Shown here one piece after another: positions 15,747 to 24,779 of a stretch of 64,000 nucleotides of DNA. Every line of letters begins with the position of its first letter. The first letter of the stretch is position 1. The stretch comes from DMER64 sp049652385 (GTDB lineage Bacteria; Bacteroidota; Bacteroidia; Bacteroidales; UBA932): assembly GCA_049652385.1 (NCBI GenBank), contig JBASDX010000006.1, positions 62,001-126,000 on the forward strand, in the 5' to 3' direction. Below the pieces are notes generated by a model, which did no database searches, was not told the origin of the DNA, and saw only the letters and a list, made by a program, of their open reading frames with translations. Position numbers and translations under genes: made by a program.

Positions 15747-17016
15747 ATCCGGCGTGCTCAATAATCTTGAGCGCCGTTTCTTTATACAATTCAGACCTGA
15801 GGAGCCTTCTGTAAGGCGCAATTGTTGCCAGAAAATCCTCCATGTGTGCATCGGCAATCGGATCGGCCGGAGGCGATTCCATGGTCAGGGGATTGATGGG
15901 TTTTCCATTTTTCCACACCCTGAAATCGAGGTGGGGACCTGTTGACACTCCTGTACTTCCCACATACCCGATAACTTCGCCTTGCGCTATCCTTTTACCC
16001 ACCACCAGCCCTTTTGCAAAACGGGATAAATGCAAATACGCCGTTGTATAGACGCTGTTGTGTTTGATTTTTACCGTATTGCCACCGCCTTTTGTATACG
16101 TTCTCTCTATAACCCTTCCCTCACCTATACTCATTACAGGCGTTCCGGCAGGAGCGGCATAATCTACGCCCGTATGGGGACGTACCACCCGGGTTATGGG
16201 ATGCCTGCGGGCATAAGAAAACCCCGAACTTACTCTGGAATATTTCAAAGGAGCTTTCAAAAAAGCCCGTTGTAAATTCACGCCGTTTTGGTCCCAATAA
16301 CCGGCCGCACTGTCACAGACATACCGGAAAGCCTGCTTTTCTTCTCCGCCGCGTGTAAAGGAGGCTGCCAAAACAGGCCCCGCATCCACTTCTTTTCCCT
16401 GCAATATATAAGCCTGGTAACAAGCTTTAAACACATCTCCCTTTTGCAAACCAAAAAAATCCGTAGTCCATGCAAATACCTCTGACAGTCCGTTTGCCAC
16501 CAGTGGATTCAATCCGGCATCCACCATATCCTGCCACAAGGAGTGCTCTATGGTTACTTCCAGATATTTTTCTTCTATTTCTAAAGGAATTTCAGCCCGC
16601 CTGGTCCATAAGCTGTCTTTCAAGGAAAAACAAACGTACGTTCTGAAGTTTTCCTGATAAACCATGTAAGAGGGCACTTCTTCCTCTTGTTTGTACAGTA
16701 ACGTGTAGGCATTGCCTGCTTTCATTTTGCGCATGTCAAACACTTCCCGGCAGGTTTGCGATGCGTAATGAATGCTTTGCTGCGGCACTCCCCGGGCCAG
16801 CAATAGCGTTGAAAAATTTTCGTTCTTTTTGACTACAGCCTCTTCTGTTTGATAAGGGTGGACAGGAATATTGAACAATGCGCCTAAAACGGCTGTCTTT
16901 TCATCCTGATATTGTTCCTCTGTTGCTTCTGTTGACAACTCTTTTTTTTGTTGACTTCTTTCACACCCCGCAGTTAAGAAGATGAATATCAGTATGATAA
17001 AAAAATAGTTTTTCAT
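15733..17016 (-). CDS. M23-family metallopeptidase lipoprotein
   Basis: 427 aa from ATG 17016. Lipoprotein signal MKNYFFIILIFIFLTAGC with the cysteine at residue 18. The middle region has the feature of OapA/LysM-like segments seen in NlpD/MepM-type enzymes. The C-terminal LytM/M23 domain has the complete zinc site: HTGVDYAAPAG (His and Asp), then TAYLHLSRF and GPHLDFRVW. Such enzymes cut peptidoglycan cross-links or act as amidase activators; an intact site suggests a hydrolase. Start: a GTG three codons upstream (17025) is possible, but the ATG begins the signal peptide. It diverges from the dcw cluster. Confidence 0.88.
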   Translation of the reverse strand: MKNYFFIILIFIFLTAGCERSQQKKELSTEATEEQYQDEKTAVLGALFNIPVHPYQTEEAVVKKNENFSTLLLARGVPQQSIHYASQTCREVFDMRKMKAGNAYTLLYKQEEEVPSYMVYQENFRTYVCFSLKDSLWTRRAEIPLEIEEKYLEVTIEHSLWQDMVDAGLNPLVANGLSEVFAWTTDFFGLQKGDVFKACYQAYILQGKEVDAGPVLAASFTRGGEEKQAFRYVCDSAAGYWDQNGVNLQRAFLKAPLKYSRVSSGFSYARRHPITRVVRPHTGVDYAAPAGTPVMSIGEGRVIERTYTKGGGNTVKIKHNSVYTTAYLHLSRFAKGLVVGKRIAQGEVIGYVGSTGVSTGPHLDFRVWKNGKPINPLTMESPPADPIADAHMEDFLATIAPYRRLLRSELYKETALKIIEHAGFTID

Positions 17017-17037
17017 AACGCACACGCTCTGTTTTCA

Positions 17038-17045
17038 CAAAACTA
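17038..17045 (-). promoter_or_regulatory. -7 box of the M23 peptidase gene
   Basis: TAGTTTTG on the minus strand, 21 nt before ATG 17016. No matching -33 at normal spacing. Confidence 0.45.
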
Positions 17046-17107
17046 AAAAAAAACGGAGCAAAGTGGAAATATTTGTAATAAAATGGAAAATAGTGGAAAA
17101 ATTTTTC

Positions 17108-17115
17108 TATTTTTG
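17108..17115 (+). promoter_or_regulatory. -7 box in front of mraZ (dcw cluster promoter)
   Basis: TATTTTTG at 17108-17115, 23 nt before the chosen mraZ GTG at 17139. Its last G is the first base of another in-frame GTG, so that codon cannot start translation if this promoter is used. AT-rich repeats of TGGAAAAT lie just upstream (17062-17100) and could be regulator sites: MraZ is known to repress dcw operons through repeated G-rich boxes. Confidence 0.5.
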
Positions 17116-17138
17116 TGCCTAAGAAAAAATATCCATAC

Positions 17139-17588
17139 GTGGCAAAATTTATTGGAGAATACGTCGCCCGGCTGGACGACAAAGGTCGTTTGGTTTTCCC
17201 TTCTGCCTTGAAGGCATTGGCTGATCCCGATAAACCGCTCCGGTTTGTTGTGAAAAAAGATTTATTCAGCCCCTGCCTGCAGATGTATGCCTACGATGAA
17301 TGGGAAAAAGAATCGGAAACGGTAAAAGCCCGGCTGAATCCTTCTTTCAACAGGGAACATGCCGTGTTCTGGCGTGCGTATATGAGCAACAGGGCCGTAG
17401 TGGAACCTGATGAAAAAACGGGAAGGATATTGATTCCAAAACATTTACTCAATATGATAGGGGTAGAAAAAGAAGTGGTATTTGCAGGGGCCGATTTTAA
17501 AATTGAATTGTGGGCCAAAGAGTCCTATCAGACGAGTTTGATTAGTGAAGATAATTATGTGTCGCTTGCAGAAAAGCTGTTGTCTTAA
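17139..17588 (+). CDS. mraZ: Transcriptional regulator MraZ
   Basis: 149 aa with a GTG start. MraZ has two SpoVT/AbrB-like DNA-binding halves: FIGEYVARLDDKGRLVFPSALK at the N-terminus (the DxxGR signature) and VEPDEKTGRILIPKHLLNMIG in the middle. It represses the dcw cluster in studied bacteria. GTG 17139 gives VAKFIGEY, aligning with the family's MFxGEY start; a GTG at 17115 would add eight residues but lies on the promoter box. First gene of the cluster, 11 bp before rsmH. Confidence 0.93.
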   Translation: MAKFIGEYVARLDDKGRLVFPSALKALADPDKPLRFVVKKDLFSPCLQMYAYDEWEKESETVKARLNPSFNREHAVFWRAYMSNRAVVEPDEKTGRILIPKHLLNMIGVEKEVVFAGADFKIELWAKESYQTSLISEDNYVSLAEKLLS

Positions 17589-17599
17589 TATTGGCTCTT

Positions 17600-18481
17600 A
17601 TGGTTTCTTATCATATACCGGTTCTTTTGAGAGAAAGTATCGCCTTTTTGGACATAAGACCGGAAGGTACGTACCTGGATGCCACCTTTGGGGGCGGAGG
17701 CCACAGCAGAGCCGTTCTTGAAAAACTGGGACCAAAAGGACGTCTTTTGGCCTTTGATCAGGATGCCCGGACAGCTGCCAATATTCCCGACGATAAACGG
17801 ATAACATGGATTCATTCCAATTTTCGCTTTATTCATCAAGTCTGTAAACACAGAAACATACCTGCGGTTGACGGCATCCTGGCTGACCTGGGCGTATCAT
17901 GGCACCAGTTTGACACGCCGGAGCGCGGCTTTTCTTTTCGTTTTGATGCTCCCCTGGATATGCGCATGAACCTGTCTTCCGATAGAACAGCGGCCGTTAT
18001 ACTCAATGAATATGCACAGGAAAACCTCACCCGTCTTTTTCGTGTATACGGCGGGCTGAGCCATGCAGGAGCCATGGCCGATGCCATCGTAAAAGCCCGT
18101 ACCCGGGCGCCCGTAACAACGGTGAGCGATTTGCGCAACGCTCTGGAGCGATTCATTCCCAGGACGGGAGAACACAAATTTTTAGCCAAAACATACCAGG
18201 CACTCCGGATAGAAGTCAACAATGAATTAAAAGCTTTGGAAGGATTCCTGAACCAAAGCATTCCTTTGCTCCGTCCCGGAGGACGCCTTGTGGTCATTTC
18301 CTACCATTCTTTGGAAGATAAAACGGTTAAGCATTTTATGAAAGACGCTGTCCGGGAAGGACGTCTGGAAGCTGTTACAAAAAAACCCATCGTACCGACA
18401 GAAGAAGAAATCGCCCAAAATACAAGGGCCCGCAGTGCCAAATTGAGGGCCGCAGAGAAAAAGGAGGAAGCGCATGCGTAA
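17600..18481 (+). CDS. rsmH: 16S rRNA (cytosine1402-N4)-methyltransferase RsmH
   Basis: 293 aa, also called mraW. SAM-dependent methylation of C1402 in the ribosomal P site. Visible motifs are YHIPVLLRESIAFL at the N-terminus, DATFGGGGHSRAVLEKL for SAM binding, LLAFDQD, GILADLGVSWHQFD, RGFSFRFDAPLDMRM, and VISYHSLEDKTVKHF near the C-terminus. ATG 17600 was chosen; an in-frame TTG at 17591 is the alternative. The 3' end overlaps the ftsL-like gene by 8 bp. Confidence 0.96.
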   Translation: MVSYHIPVLLRESIAFLDIRPEGTYLDATFGGGGHSRAVLEKLGPKGRLLAFDQDARTAANIPDDKRITWIHSNFRFIHQVCKHRNIPAVDGILADLGVSWHQFDTPERGFSFRFDAPLDMRMNLSSDRTAAVILNEYAQENLTRLFRVYGGLSHAGAMADAIVKARTRAPVTTVSDLRNALERFIPRTGEHKFLAKTYQALRIEVNNELKALEGFLNQSIPLLRPGGRLVVISYHSLEDKTVKHFMKDAVREGRLEAVTKKPIVPTEEEIAQNTRARSAKLRAAEKKEEAHA

Positions 18482-18800
18482 AAGTGAACAGATTATATCT
18501 GCCTTGTTTGGAGGAAGAGCGTTGCTGGAAGGCATTTACTCCAGGCACTTGTATTTTGTCCTGTACATTTCCCTGCTGCTCATTTTATATATAAGTACCA
18601 ACAACCTTGTTGAAAATACACGACTGAAAAATTACAGGCTTGAGCGGGAGCTTCAAGTTCTGTATGCCACCTATACGAGAAAAACAGCTGCCCTCATGCA
18701 ATTGAGCCGGCAGCAAGAAATAGAGAAACAACTGAAAGCAAAGGGGTCGGACCTGAAGGCACCCGTAAACCCGCCTGCCTGGATAAAAAGTACACCATGA
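18474..18800 (+). CDS. ftsL: FtsL-like division protein
   Basis: 108 aa. Topology rather than sequence identifies it: a short basic N-terminus, one membrane segment (about 27-43, YFVLYISLLLILYIS), and a periplasmic coiled coil with heptad leucines (RLKNYRLERELQVLYATY). It sits exactly where FtsL does in dcw clusters, between rsmH and ftsI, overlapping them by 8 and 4 bp. FtsL recruits and activates FtsWI together with FtsB/FtsQ. No separate FtsB is seen in this window. Confidence 0.8.
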   Translation: MRKSEQIISALFGGRALLEGIYSRHLYFVLYISLLLILYISTNNLVENTRLKNYRLERELQVLYATYTRKTAALMQLSRQQEIEKQLKAKGSDLKAPVNPPAWIKSTP

Positions 18801-20575
18801 ATACCTATCAGAAAATGTTGATTGTGTACTTCACGTACCTGCTTATTGCGCTTTTGGCTATCGGCAAAATCGTACATCTTCAGTTTTTCTCTGACTACAA
18901 AAATAAATTAGACGATATCGTTTTCAGAACTTTTGATATTCCCGCCGGTAGGGGCAGCATTCTGGGATACGACGGACGCGTATTGGCAACCACGGTGCCT
19001 TTTTATGAAATCCGCATGGATTGCTCCATACCGTCCGATGATCTGCTCAACCGCCACCTGGACGAATTATCCGTTGCTTTATCTCGTTTCTTTCAAGATA
19101 AATCGGCTGTCGTTTACAAAAATGAGATTACCCGGGCACGTACCACAAAAAAACCGGGTTACAGGAATCTTCCTTTGGGAAACCGCCTGGTGTCGTATGA
19201 TGAACTAATGAAAATCAAACAGTTCCCCATTTTCAACCTGGGGCAATTCCGTGGCGGCCTGATTGTTAATGAAAAAGACAAAAGGATTTATCCGTACGGC
19301 AGGCTAGCATACAGAACCATAGGATACATAAGTGACAACGAGCAAGCCGGCGTAGGGATTGAATACGCTTATAACACGTACCTGAAAGGATACCCGGGCA
19401 AACAACGTATGCGTCGCCGGTCGGGCGACGACAAATGGGTACCCGTATCGGGGCGCCCCGAACTGGACCCCAAAAGCGGTATGGATGTACTGACCACCTT
19501 GGATATCAGGATTCAGGAGGCAGCAGAAAACGCCTTGCGGGAGCAATTGGCGAAAGATTCCGTTTTTGAAGGAGCCACAGCCGTTGTTATGGAAGTAAGT
19601 ACAGGGGCCGTCAGAGCCATAGTAAATATGAAAAAAACGAAAAACGGCCTATATGACGAAACGTTCAATTATGCCATCAGCCAATCTACCAACCCCGGGT
19701 CCACTTTCAAGCTGGCAACCCTAATAGCGCTCCTGGAGGACGGCTCTGTAAAATTGACCGATAGCATAAAAACGGGGAAAACCGGATGGAGGTATTACGG
19801 GAAGACCTTTACAGAAGCCACGGGCAGCCTGGGTACGATTACCCTCCGGCAAGCCTTTGAAAAATCTTCCAACGTAGCTTTTGCCATGTTGGCCGTCGAA
19901 ACATTCGGAGACAAGGAAAAGCAGTTCATCAATAAGCTTTACAACATGAAGCTTAACGAGAAACTGAATATAGAACTCCTTGGCGAAGGCAGGGCTGCGA
20001 TTCCTTTTCCCGGCGAGCCGGGCTGGTCAAAATTGTCGCTCCCCATGATTGCCATGGGGTATGAAATGCAGCTGACTCCGTTGCACATATTGACTTTTTA
20101 CAACGCCATAGCCAACAACGGCCGTATGGTTACGCCCTACTTTATTGAATCGCTCCTGCAGCACGGAAAGGTTGTGGAGCGTTTTGAACACGCTCCTTTA
20201 AGCGGTACCCTGTGTACGCCTTCCACCCTCAAAGCCGTACATCGTGCCCTGCGCGGTGTGGTAGAACAAGGCACGGCAAGCAGGATTAACGATACCCGTT
20301 ACCCCATATCCGGAAAGACAGGAACGGCCCAGATTGCCTACGATGGAGCGTATGTACACAACGGATACAGAAAACATCAGGCCTCTTTTGTAGGTTTTTT
20401 CCCTTCCGATGCCCCCAAATACAGCATGATTGTCATCCTGTATTCCAACCCTACCCGAGACAATTTTTACGGCGCCTCCTGGGCAGCCCCCGTCTTTAAA
20501 AAAATAGCAGACCATATATATAGTACCAACCCTTATTGGAACGCTCCGTTGGAAGCGCCGCAAAAAGCATCTTAA
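18797..20575 (+). CDS. ftsI: Division penicillin-binding protein FtsI (PBP3-type transpeptidase)
   Basis: 592 aa. One N-terminal membrane anchor (about 8-30), a dimerisation domain starting at FDIPAGRGSILGYDGRVLA, and a transpeptidase domain with active-site S302-T-F-K305 in NPGSTFKLATL, SSN in FEKSSNVAFAML, and K507-T-G in SGKTGTAQ. It cross-links septal peptidoglycan with FtsW. The protein stops about 85 residues after KTG, so it has no C-terminal PASTA domains, which many Bacteroidota FtsI/SpoVD-like proteins carry. Start overlaps the ftsL-like stop (ATGA); murE follows 10 bp on. Confidence 0.94.
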   Translation: MNTYQKMLIVYFTYLLIALLAIGKIVHLQFFSDYKNKLDDIVFRTFDIPAGRGSILGYDGRVLATTVPFYEIRMDCSIPSDDLLNRHLDELSVALSRFFQDKSAVVYKNEITRARTTKKPGYRNLPLGNRLVSYDELMKIKQFPIFNLGQFRGGLIVNEKDKRIYPYGRLAYRTIGYISDNEQAGVGIEYAYNTYLKGYPGKQRMRRRSGDDKWVPVSGRPELDPKSGMDVLTTLDIRIQEAAENALREQLAKDSVFEGATAVVMEVSTGAVRAIVNMKKTKNGLYDETFNYAISQSTNPGSTFKLATLIALLEDGSVKLTDSIKTGKTGWRYYGKTFTEATGSLGTITLRQAFEKSSNVAFAMLAVETFGDKEKQFINKLYNMKLNEKLNIELLGEGRAAIPFPGEPGWSKLSLPMIAMGYEMQLTPLHILTFYNAIANNGRMVTPYFIESLLQHGKVVERFEHAPLSGTLCTPSTLKAVHRALRGVVEQGTASRINDTRYPISGKTGTAQIAYDGAYVHNGYRKHQASFVGFFPSDAPKYSMIVILYSNPTRDNFYGASWAAPVFKKIADHIYSTNPYWNAPLEAPQKAS

Positions 20576-20585
20576 AAACCGGCCT

Positions 20586-22061
20586 ATGCAATTGTCCAGA
20601 CTCATACAATCCCTTACTGACAGCAAAGTCACCGGGCAGACAGACCGCACCGTGTCCGATATCTGCCAGGATTCCCGCCGGGTACAGGCGGGGAGTCTGT
20701 TTGCCGCTTTGCCGGGAAGCAAAACAGACGGACATCTTTTCATAAAAGATGTTTTGCAAAAAGAAGCTGCAGCCGTCTTATACCAGAGGGGGTGTGTGGA
20801 AGACACGACTTGGATGGATGCCTATACGCACACCACCACATTTATAGAAGTACCCGATGCCCGAAAGGCTCTGGGCCTGATAGCCCACGAAGCCTTTGGC
20901 CGCCCTTCGGAAAAAATCACACTGACAGGCATTACGGGAACGAACGGAAAAACAACAACGGCCACCCTGCTGTATAAACTTTTCAACCAAATGGGATACA
21001 AGAGCGGCTTGTTATCCACCATTGCCAATTATGTGGGAGCGGATGAAGAACCTACGGCCTTGACTACACCGGACGTACTAACCATCAACCGCCTGTTGGC
21101 TAAAATGGTGCAAAGCGCATGTTCCCATTGTTTCATGGAAGTCAGCTCACACGCCATAGATCAGCAAAGAACGGCCGGATTGCATTTTTCGGGAGGTGTT
21201 TTTACAAACCTGACCCACGACCACCTGGATTACCATAAAACTTTTGACCGGTACCGAGATACAAAGAAAACCTTTTTCGATTCCCTTACGTCTTCTGCTT
21301 TCGCCCTGGTAAATGCAGACGACAGGAATGGAAAAATCATGATACAGAACACGCGTGCAAAAACCTATACCTATGCGTGCCGGCAACTGGCCGATTTTAC
21401 GGCCCGGGTAATGGAGCGTAGCGTGGAAGGCATGCAGCTTGTCATAGACGGAAAAGAAGTATGGACCCCGCTCATCGGCATGCACAACGTCTACAACCTG
21501 CTGTCCGTATACGGCTGTGCCCGTCTGATGGATATGCCGGCCGAAGAAACGTTGCGCTCCCTGAGTTCATTACAGACGGTAAGCGGTCGTATGGAATACG
21601 TCCGCGGCGGCAACAACCTGACAGCCGTTGTGGATTATGCCCATACGCCCGACGCGCTGAAGAATGTCCTGACAACCCTGCGGGAATTGCTGCTTCCCGG
21701 GCAGCAACTCACCTGCGTTGTAGGTTGCGGAGGAGACAGGGACCGTGCCAAAAGGCCTTTGATGGCACAAATAGCCGATACGTACGCAGACGTATGCGTA
21801 TTTACGTCTGACAATCCCCGCTTTGAAGACCCCGAAGCCATCCTGGACGATATGATGGACGGATTACCGGAAGAAAGCCGGGAGCGCTGCCTGCGTATAA
21901 CAGACAGGTACCAGGCCATCAAAACAGCCGTACGTACGGCCCGTGAAGGAGCCGTGATTCTGGTTGCAGGAAAAGGACACGAAACCTACCAGGATACCCG
22001 GGGCGTTAAAAAACATTTTGACGACAAAGAAATACTCACCCAACTGTTAAAAATCGGATGA
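20586..22061 (+). CDS. murE: UDP-MurNAc-L-Ala-D-Glu:meso-DAP ligase
   Basis: 491 aa. Adds the third stem residue to the peptidoglycan precursor in the cytosol. P-loop GITGTNGKTTTATLL, TTPDVLTINRLLA, MEVSSHAIDQQR, FTNLTHDHLDYHKTFDRY with the carbamylated-lysine region, and GCGGDRDRAKRPLM. The substrate motif is D409-N-P-R412, which marks enzymes adding meso-diaminopimelate rather than lysine, so the organism should have DAP-type peptidoglycan. mraY follows 1 bp after its stop. Confidence 0.96.
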   Translation: MQLSRLIQSLTDSKVTGQTDRTVSDICQDSRRVQAGSLFAALPGSKTDGHLFIKDVLQKEAAAVLYQRGCVEDTTWMDAYTHTTTFIEVPDARKALGLIAHEAFGRPSEKITLTGITGTNGKTTTATLLYKLFNQMGYKSGLLSTIANYVGADEEPTALTTPDVLTINRLLAKMVQSACSHCFMEVSSHAIDQQRTAGLHFSGGVFTNLTHDHLDYHKTFDRYRDTKKTFFDSLTSSAFALVNADDRNGKIMIQNTRAKTYTYACRQLADFTARVMERSVEGMQLVIDGKEVWTPLIGMHNVYNLLSVYGCARLMDMPAEETLRSLSSLQTVSGRMEYVRGGNNLTAVVDYAHTPDALKNVLTTLRELLLPGQQLTCVVGCGGDRDRAKRPLMAQIADTYADVCVFTSDNPRFEDPEAILDDMMDGLPEESRERCLRITDRYQAIKTAVRTAREGAVILVAGKGHETYQDTRGVKKHFDDKEILTQLLKIG

Positions 22062-22062
22062 T

Positions 22063-23427
22063 ATGCTTTACCACTTGTTTGAATACCTGAGACAATACGT
22101 GGATTTTCCCGGAAGCGGGCTTTTCCGGTACATTTCCGTACGTGCCATTTTCTCCATAATAGTAGCTCTCCTCCTTTCAATGATAGCCGGCAAGCATATC
22201 ATTGCCCGCCTGAAAAAAAACCAGATTACGGATTATGCCGTCAAGACAGGAGAAAACGGAAAATCGGGAACACCGACCATGGGTGGCATCATTATCCTTA
22301 TTTCGCTTTTTGTTTCCGTTTTTCTTTTATGCGATCTGACAAACTTGTACGTACAATTGCTGCTTGTCTCTACTTTTTGGCTCTCGCTGATAGGATTTTT
22401 GGACGATCTGCTCAAACTCCGCCACAAAGCAGGTAAAGAAGACAGCCGGTTCATGCGCTTTTTACACAAACTCCAACGTAAGGACCGTGACGGGATGAAA
22501 GGGAAACTGAAAATATACGGACAAGTGGGATTGGGGTTGATTGTCGGCCTGGCTTTGTTTTTCAGCGACAGGGCCGTCATTGTGGAATTGGGAAAAATCC
22601 CCAAAGAAGTAAGCAATTCCGAAGAAATCGTGGTGCCGGTTGACATCCGTCATGTCAAGAGCACGAAAACGACCATTCCTTTTCTCAAGGACAATCTGTT
22701 TGATTATTCCTGGCTTACACCTTTGAAAGGAGAAGCCGGACAAAAAGCCGGATGGGTAGTATACGTACTGGTAGCCATTTTTATTGTCACGGCCGTTTCC
22801 AACGGTACCAACCTGACCGACGGAAGGGACGGGCTGGCAACGGGGACCATTGCCATAGCCGGGGTCACGCTGGGTATTCTGGCCTATTTGTCGGGTAATA
22901 TCATTTATGCCCGTTACCTGAACATCATGTACATCCCCAACTCGGGAGAGATGGTGGTCTTTATGGCCGGATTGATTGGGGCACTTGTAGGCTTTTTATG
23001 GTACAACACCTACCCGGCTCAAGTATTTATGGGAGACGTGGGCAGCCTGACATTGGGAGGCATCATTGCCGTGTTTGCCCTGATGATTCGCGTGGAATTG
23101 CTGCTGATTATTTTGTGCGGCGTATTCCTTGCGGAAAGCGTATCCGTCATCCTGCAGCGTTTTTGGTACAAACGTACCCGCATCCGCAGAACAAAAGAAC
23201 TGATGGAGCAGGGAAGCTATACACCAGGCGATGTCGTCCCGGGAGAGCGGATTTTCGTACGCACTCCGCTTCACGACCATTTTATTTACGACAGAAAAAA
23301 AGTAGAAGGCAACATCCGCCTGAAGGATCCGGAAATACCTATTGCAGAACCCAAAGTAGTTGTGCGGTTTTGGATCATCAGCCTGCTGCTTGCCGTTTTA
23401 ACAGTCATAACTCTAAAAATCAGATAA
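22063..23427 (+). CDS. mraY: Phospho-MurNAc-pentapeptide transferase MraY
   Basis: 454 aa. Integral membrane enzyme making lipid I on undecaprenyl phosphate. Motifs: KTGENGKSGTPTMGGIIIL, FLDDLLKLRHKAGKEDSR (catalytic Asp pair), NGTNLTDGRDGLATG and PAQVFMGDVGSLTLGG. It is about 90 residues longer than E. coli MraY, owing to an extra periplasmic/loop segment around 165-225 with charged sequence, a size I associate with Bacteroidota MraY, and a longer C-terminal loop. Its stop overlaps the murD start by one base (TAATG). Confidence 0.95.
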   Translation: MLYHLFEYLRQYVDFPGSGLFRYISVRAIFSIIVALLLSMIAGKHIIARLKKNQITDYAVKTGENGKSGTPTMGGIIILISLFVSVFLLCDLTNLYVQLLLVSTFWLSLIGFLDDLLKLRHKAGKEDSRFMRFLHKLQRKDRDGMKGKLKIYGQVGLGLIVGLALFFSDRAVIVELGKIPKEVSNSEEIVVPVDIRHVKSTKTTIPFLKDNLFDYSWLTPLKGEAGQKAGWVVYVLVAIFIVTAVSNGTNLTDGRDGLATGTIAIAGVTLGILAYLSGNIIYARYLNIMYIPNSGEMVVFMAGLIGALVGFLWYNTYPAQVFMGDVGSLTLGGIIAVFALMIRVELLLIILCGVFLAESVSVILQRFWYKRTRIRRTKELMEQGSYTPGDVVPGERIFVRTPLHDHFIYDRKKVEGNIRLKDPEIPIAEPKVVVRFWIISLLLAVLTVITLKIR

Positions 23428-24776
23428 TGTCAAGCAACACAAACAACAAATTAGTTGTCCTGGGAGGAGGAGAAAGCGGAATGGGAGCGGCCGTGCTTGC
23501 CAAAAAGCAAGGATTTGACGTATTCCTGTCCGATGCAGGTTATATACAGCCGTCTGTAAAAAAGGTGTTGGAAGAAATGGATGTGGCTTATGAAGAAGGC
23601 TGTCATACACTTTCCAGGGTACTACTCGCCCATGAAGTTGTAAAAAGCCCCGGCATACCCGATACGGCTCCTGTTGTGGAAGACCTGACCAAAGCAGGTA
23701 TTCCTGTCATTTCCGAAATAGAGTTCGCCGGAAGGTATACCAATGCCCGGAAAATCTGCATTACCGGTAGCAACGGCAAAACGACCACGGCTTCTTTGAT
23801 TTATTATTTGTTGAAAAACGCCGGATTACACGTGGGACTGGCCGGCAACGTAGGACAAAGTTTTGCCTATCAGGTTGCCACCAAAGACTACGACATCTAT
23901 GTGTTGGAACTGAGCAGCTTTCAATTGGAAGGCATGTACGATTTCAAAGCAGATCTGGCCATTCTGCTGAACATTACGGCAGACCATCTGGACAGATACA
24001 GCAACGACCTTATGGAATATGCCAAAGCCAAATTCCGAATCACGCAGAACCTGGATAAAGAAGATTGTTTTATTTTCTGCCGTGATGACCAAATCACGAT
24101 GGAACACCTGGACCGTATTGTTCTGAAAGCCAAAATGCTCCCCATTTCGCAACAAGTAGCCGTTCCTCAGGGTGCTTATGCCATGGAAGGGAAAATGCAC
24201 GTGAACTACGGCCCGGAATCTTTTGAAATATTTCTGGATCAGCTGGCCCTTCAGGGAAGGCACAACGTGTATAATTCTCTGGCTGCCGCCCTCTCGGCAA
24301 AAATTATGAATTTGTCCAACCCGCAAATAAGGGAAAGCCTTACGTCTTTCAAAGGTGTTCCCCACCGTATGGAACAAGTGGCCAAAGTACGTGGCGTATT
24401 ATACATCAACGATTCCAAAGCGACCAATGTCAATGCCGTATGGTATGCCCTGGAAAGCATGAACACGCCGGTAGTATGGATAGCCGGCGGTCAAGATAAA
24501 GGAAACGATTACAGCCAGCTCTTTGAACCGGTGGTAAAAAAAGTGAAAGCCCTGATTTGCCTGGGGAAAGACAATGAAAAACTCCTTTCCGCGTTTAAAG
24601 ATAAGGTCCCGATGACGGCAGATACAAAAAGTATGGAAGAAGCACTTGCGCAAGCATATGCCTGGGCAGAACCCGGCGATACGGTGCTGTTGTCTCCTGC
24701 TTGCGCCAGTTTTGATTTGTTTGAAAATTTTGAAGACAGAGGAAACCAATTTAAGGAAACTGTCAGAAAACTGTAA
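23427..24776 (+). CDS. murD: UDP-MurNAc-L-Ala:D-Glu ligase MurD
   Basis: 449 aa. Adds D-glutamate to UDP-MurNAc-L-Ala. Rossmann-like N-terminus VVLGGGESGMGAAVLAKK, P-loop CITGSNGKTTTASLIYYLL, then VLELSSFQLEGMYDF, LLNITADHLDRY, and the C-terminal INDSKATNVNAVWYALESM. The start at 23427 follows the mraY stop in TAATG; the frame is open further upstream but that is mraY coding sequence. ftsW starts 3 bp after. Confidence 0.96.
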   Translation: MSSNTNNKLVVLGGGESGMGAAVLAKKQGFDVFLSDAGYIQPSVKKVLEEMDVAYEEGCHTLSRVLLAHEVVKSPGIPDTAPVVEDLTKAGIPVISEIEFAGRYTNARKICITGSNGKTTTASLIYYLLKNAGLHVGLAGNVGQSFAYQVATKDYDIYVLELSSFQLEGMYDFKADLAILLNITADHLDRYSNDLMEYAKAKFRITQNLDKEDCFIFCRDDQITMEHLDRIVLKAKMLPISQQVAVPQGAYAMEGKMHVNYGPESFEIFLDQLALQGRHNVYNSLAAALSAKIMNLSNPQIRESLTSFKGVPHRMEQVAKVRGVLYINDSKATNVNAVWYALESMNTPVVWIAGGQDKGNDYSQLFEPVVKKVKALICLGKDNEKLLSAFKDKVPMTADTKSMEEALAQAYAWAEPGDTVLLSPACASFDLFENFEDRGNQFKETVRKL

Positions 24777-24779
24777 ACC

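Noticed and set aside
17115..17139. mraZ start at GTG 17115
   Set aside because: The codon overlaps the TATTTTTG promoter box; the GTG at 17139 matches the family N-terminus.
22998..23426. N-terminal extension of murD
   Set aside because: It overlaps mraY in another frame; murD begins at the TAATG junction at 23427.
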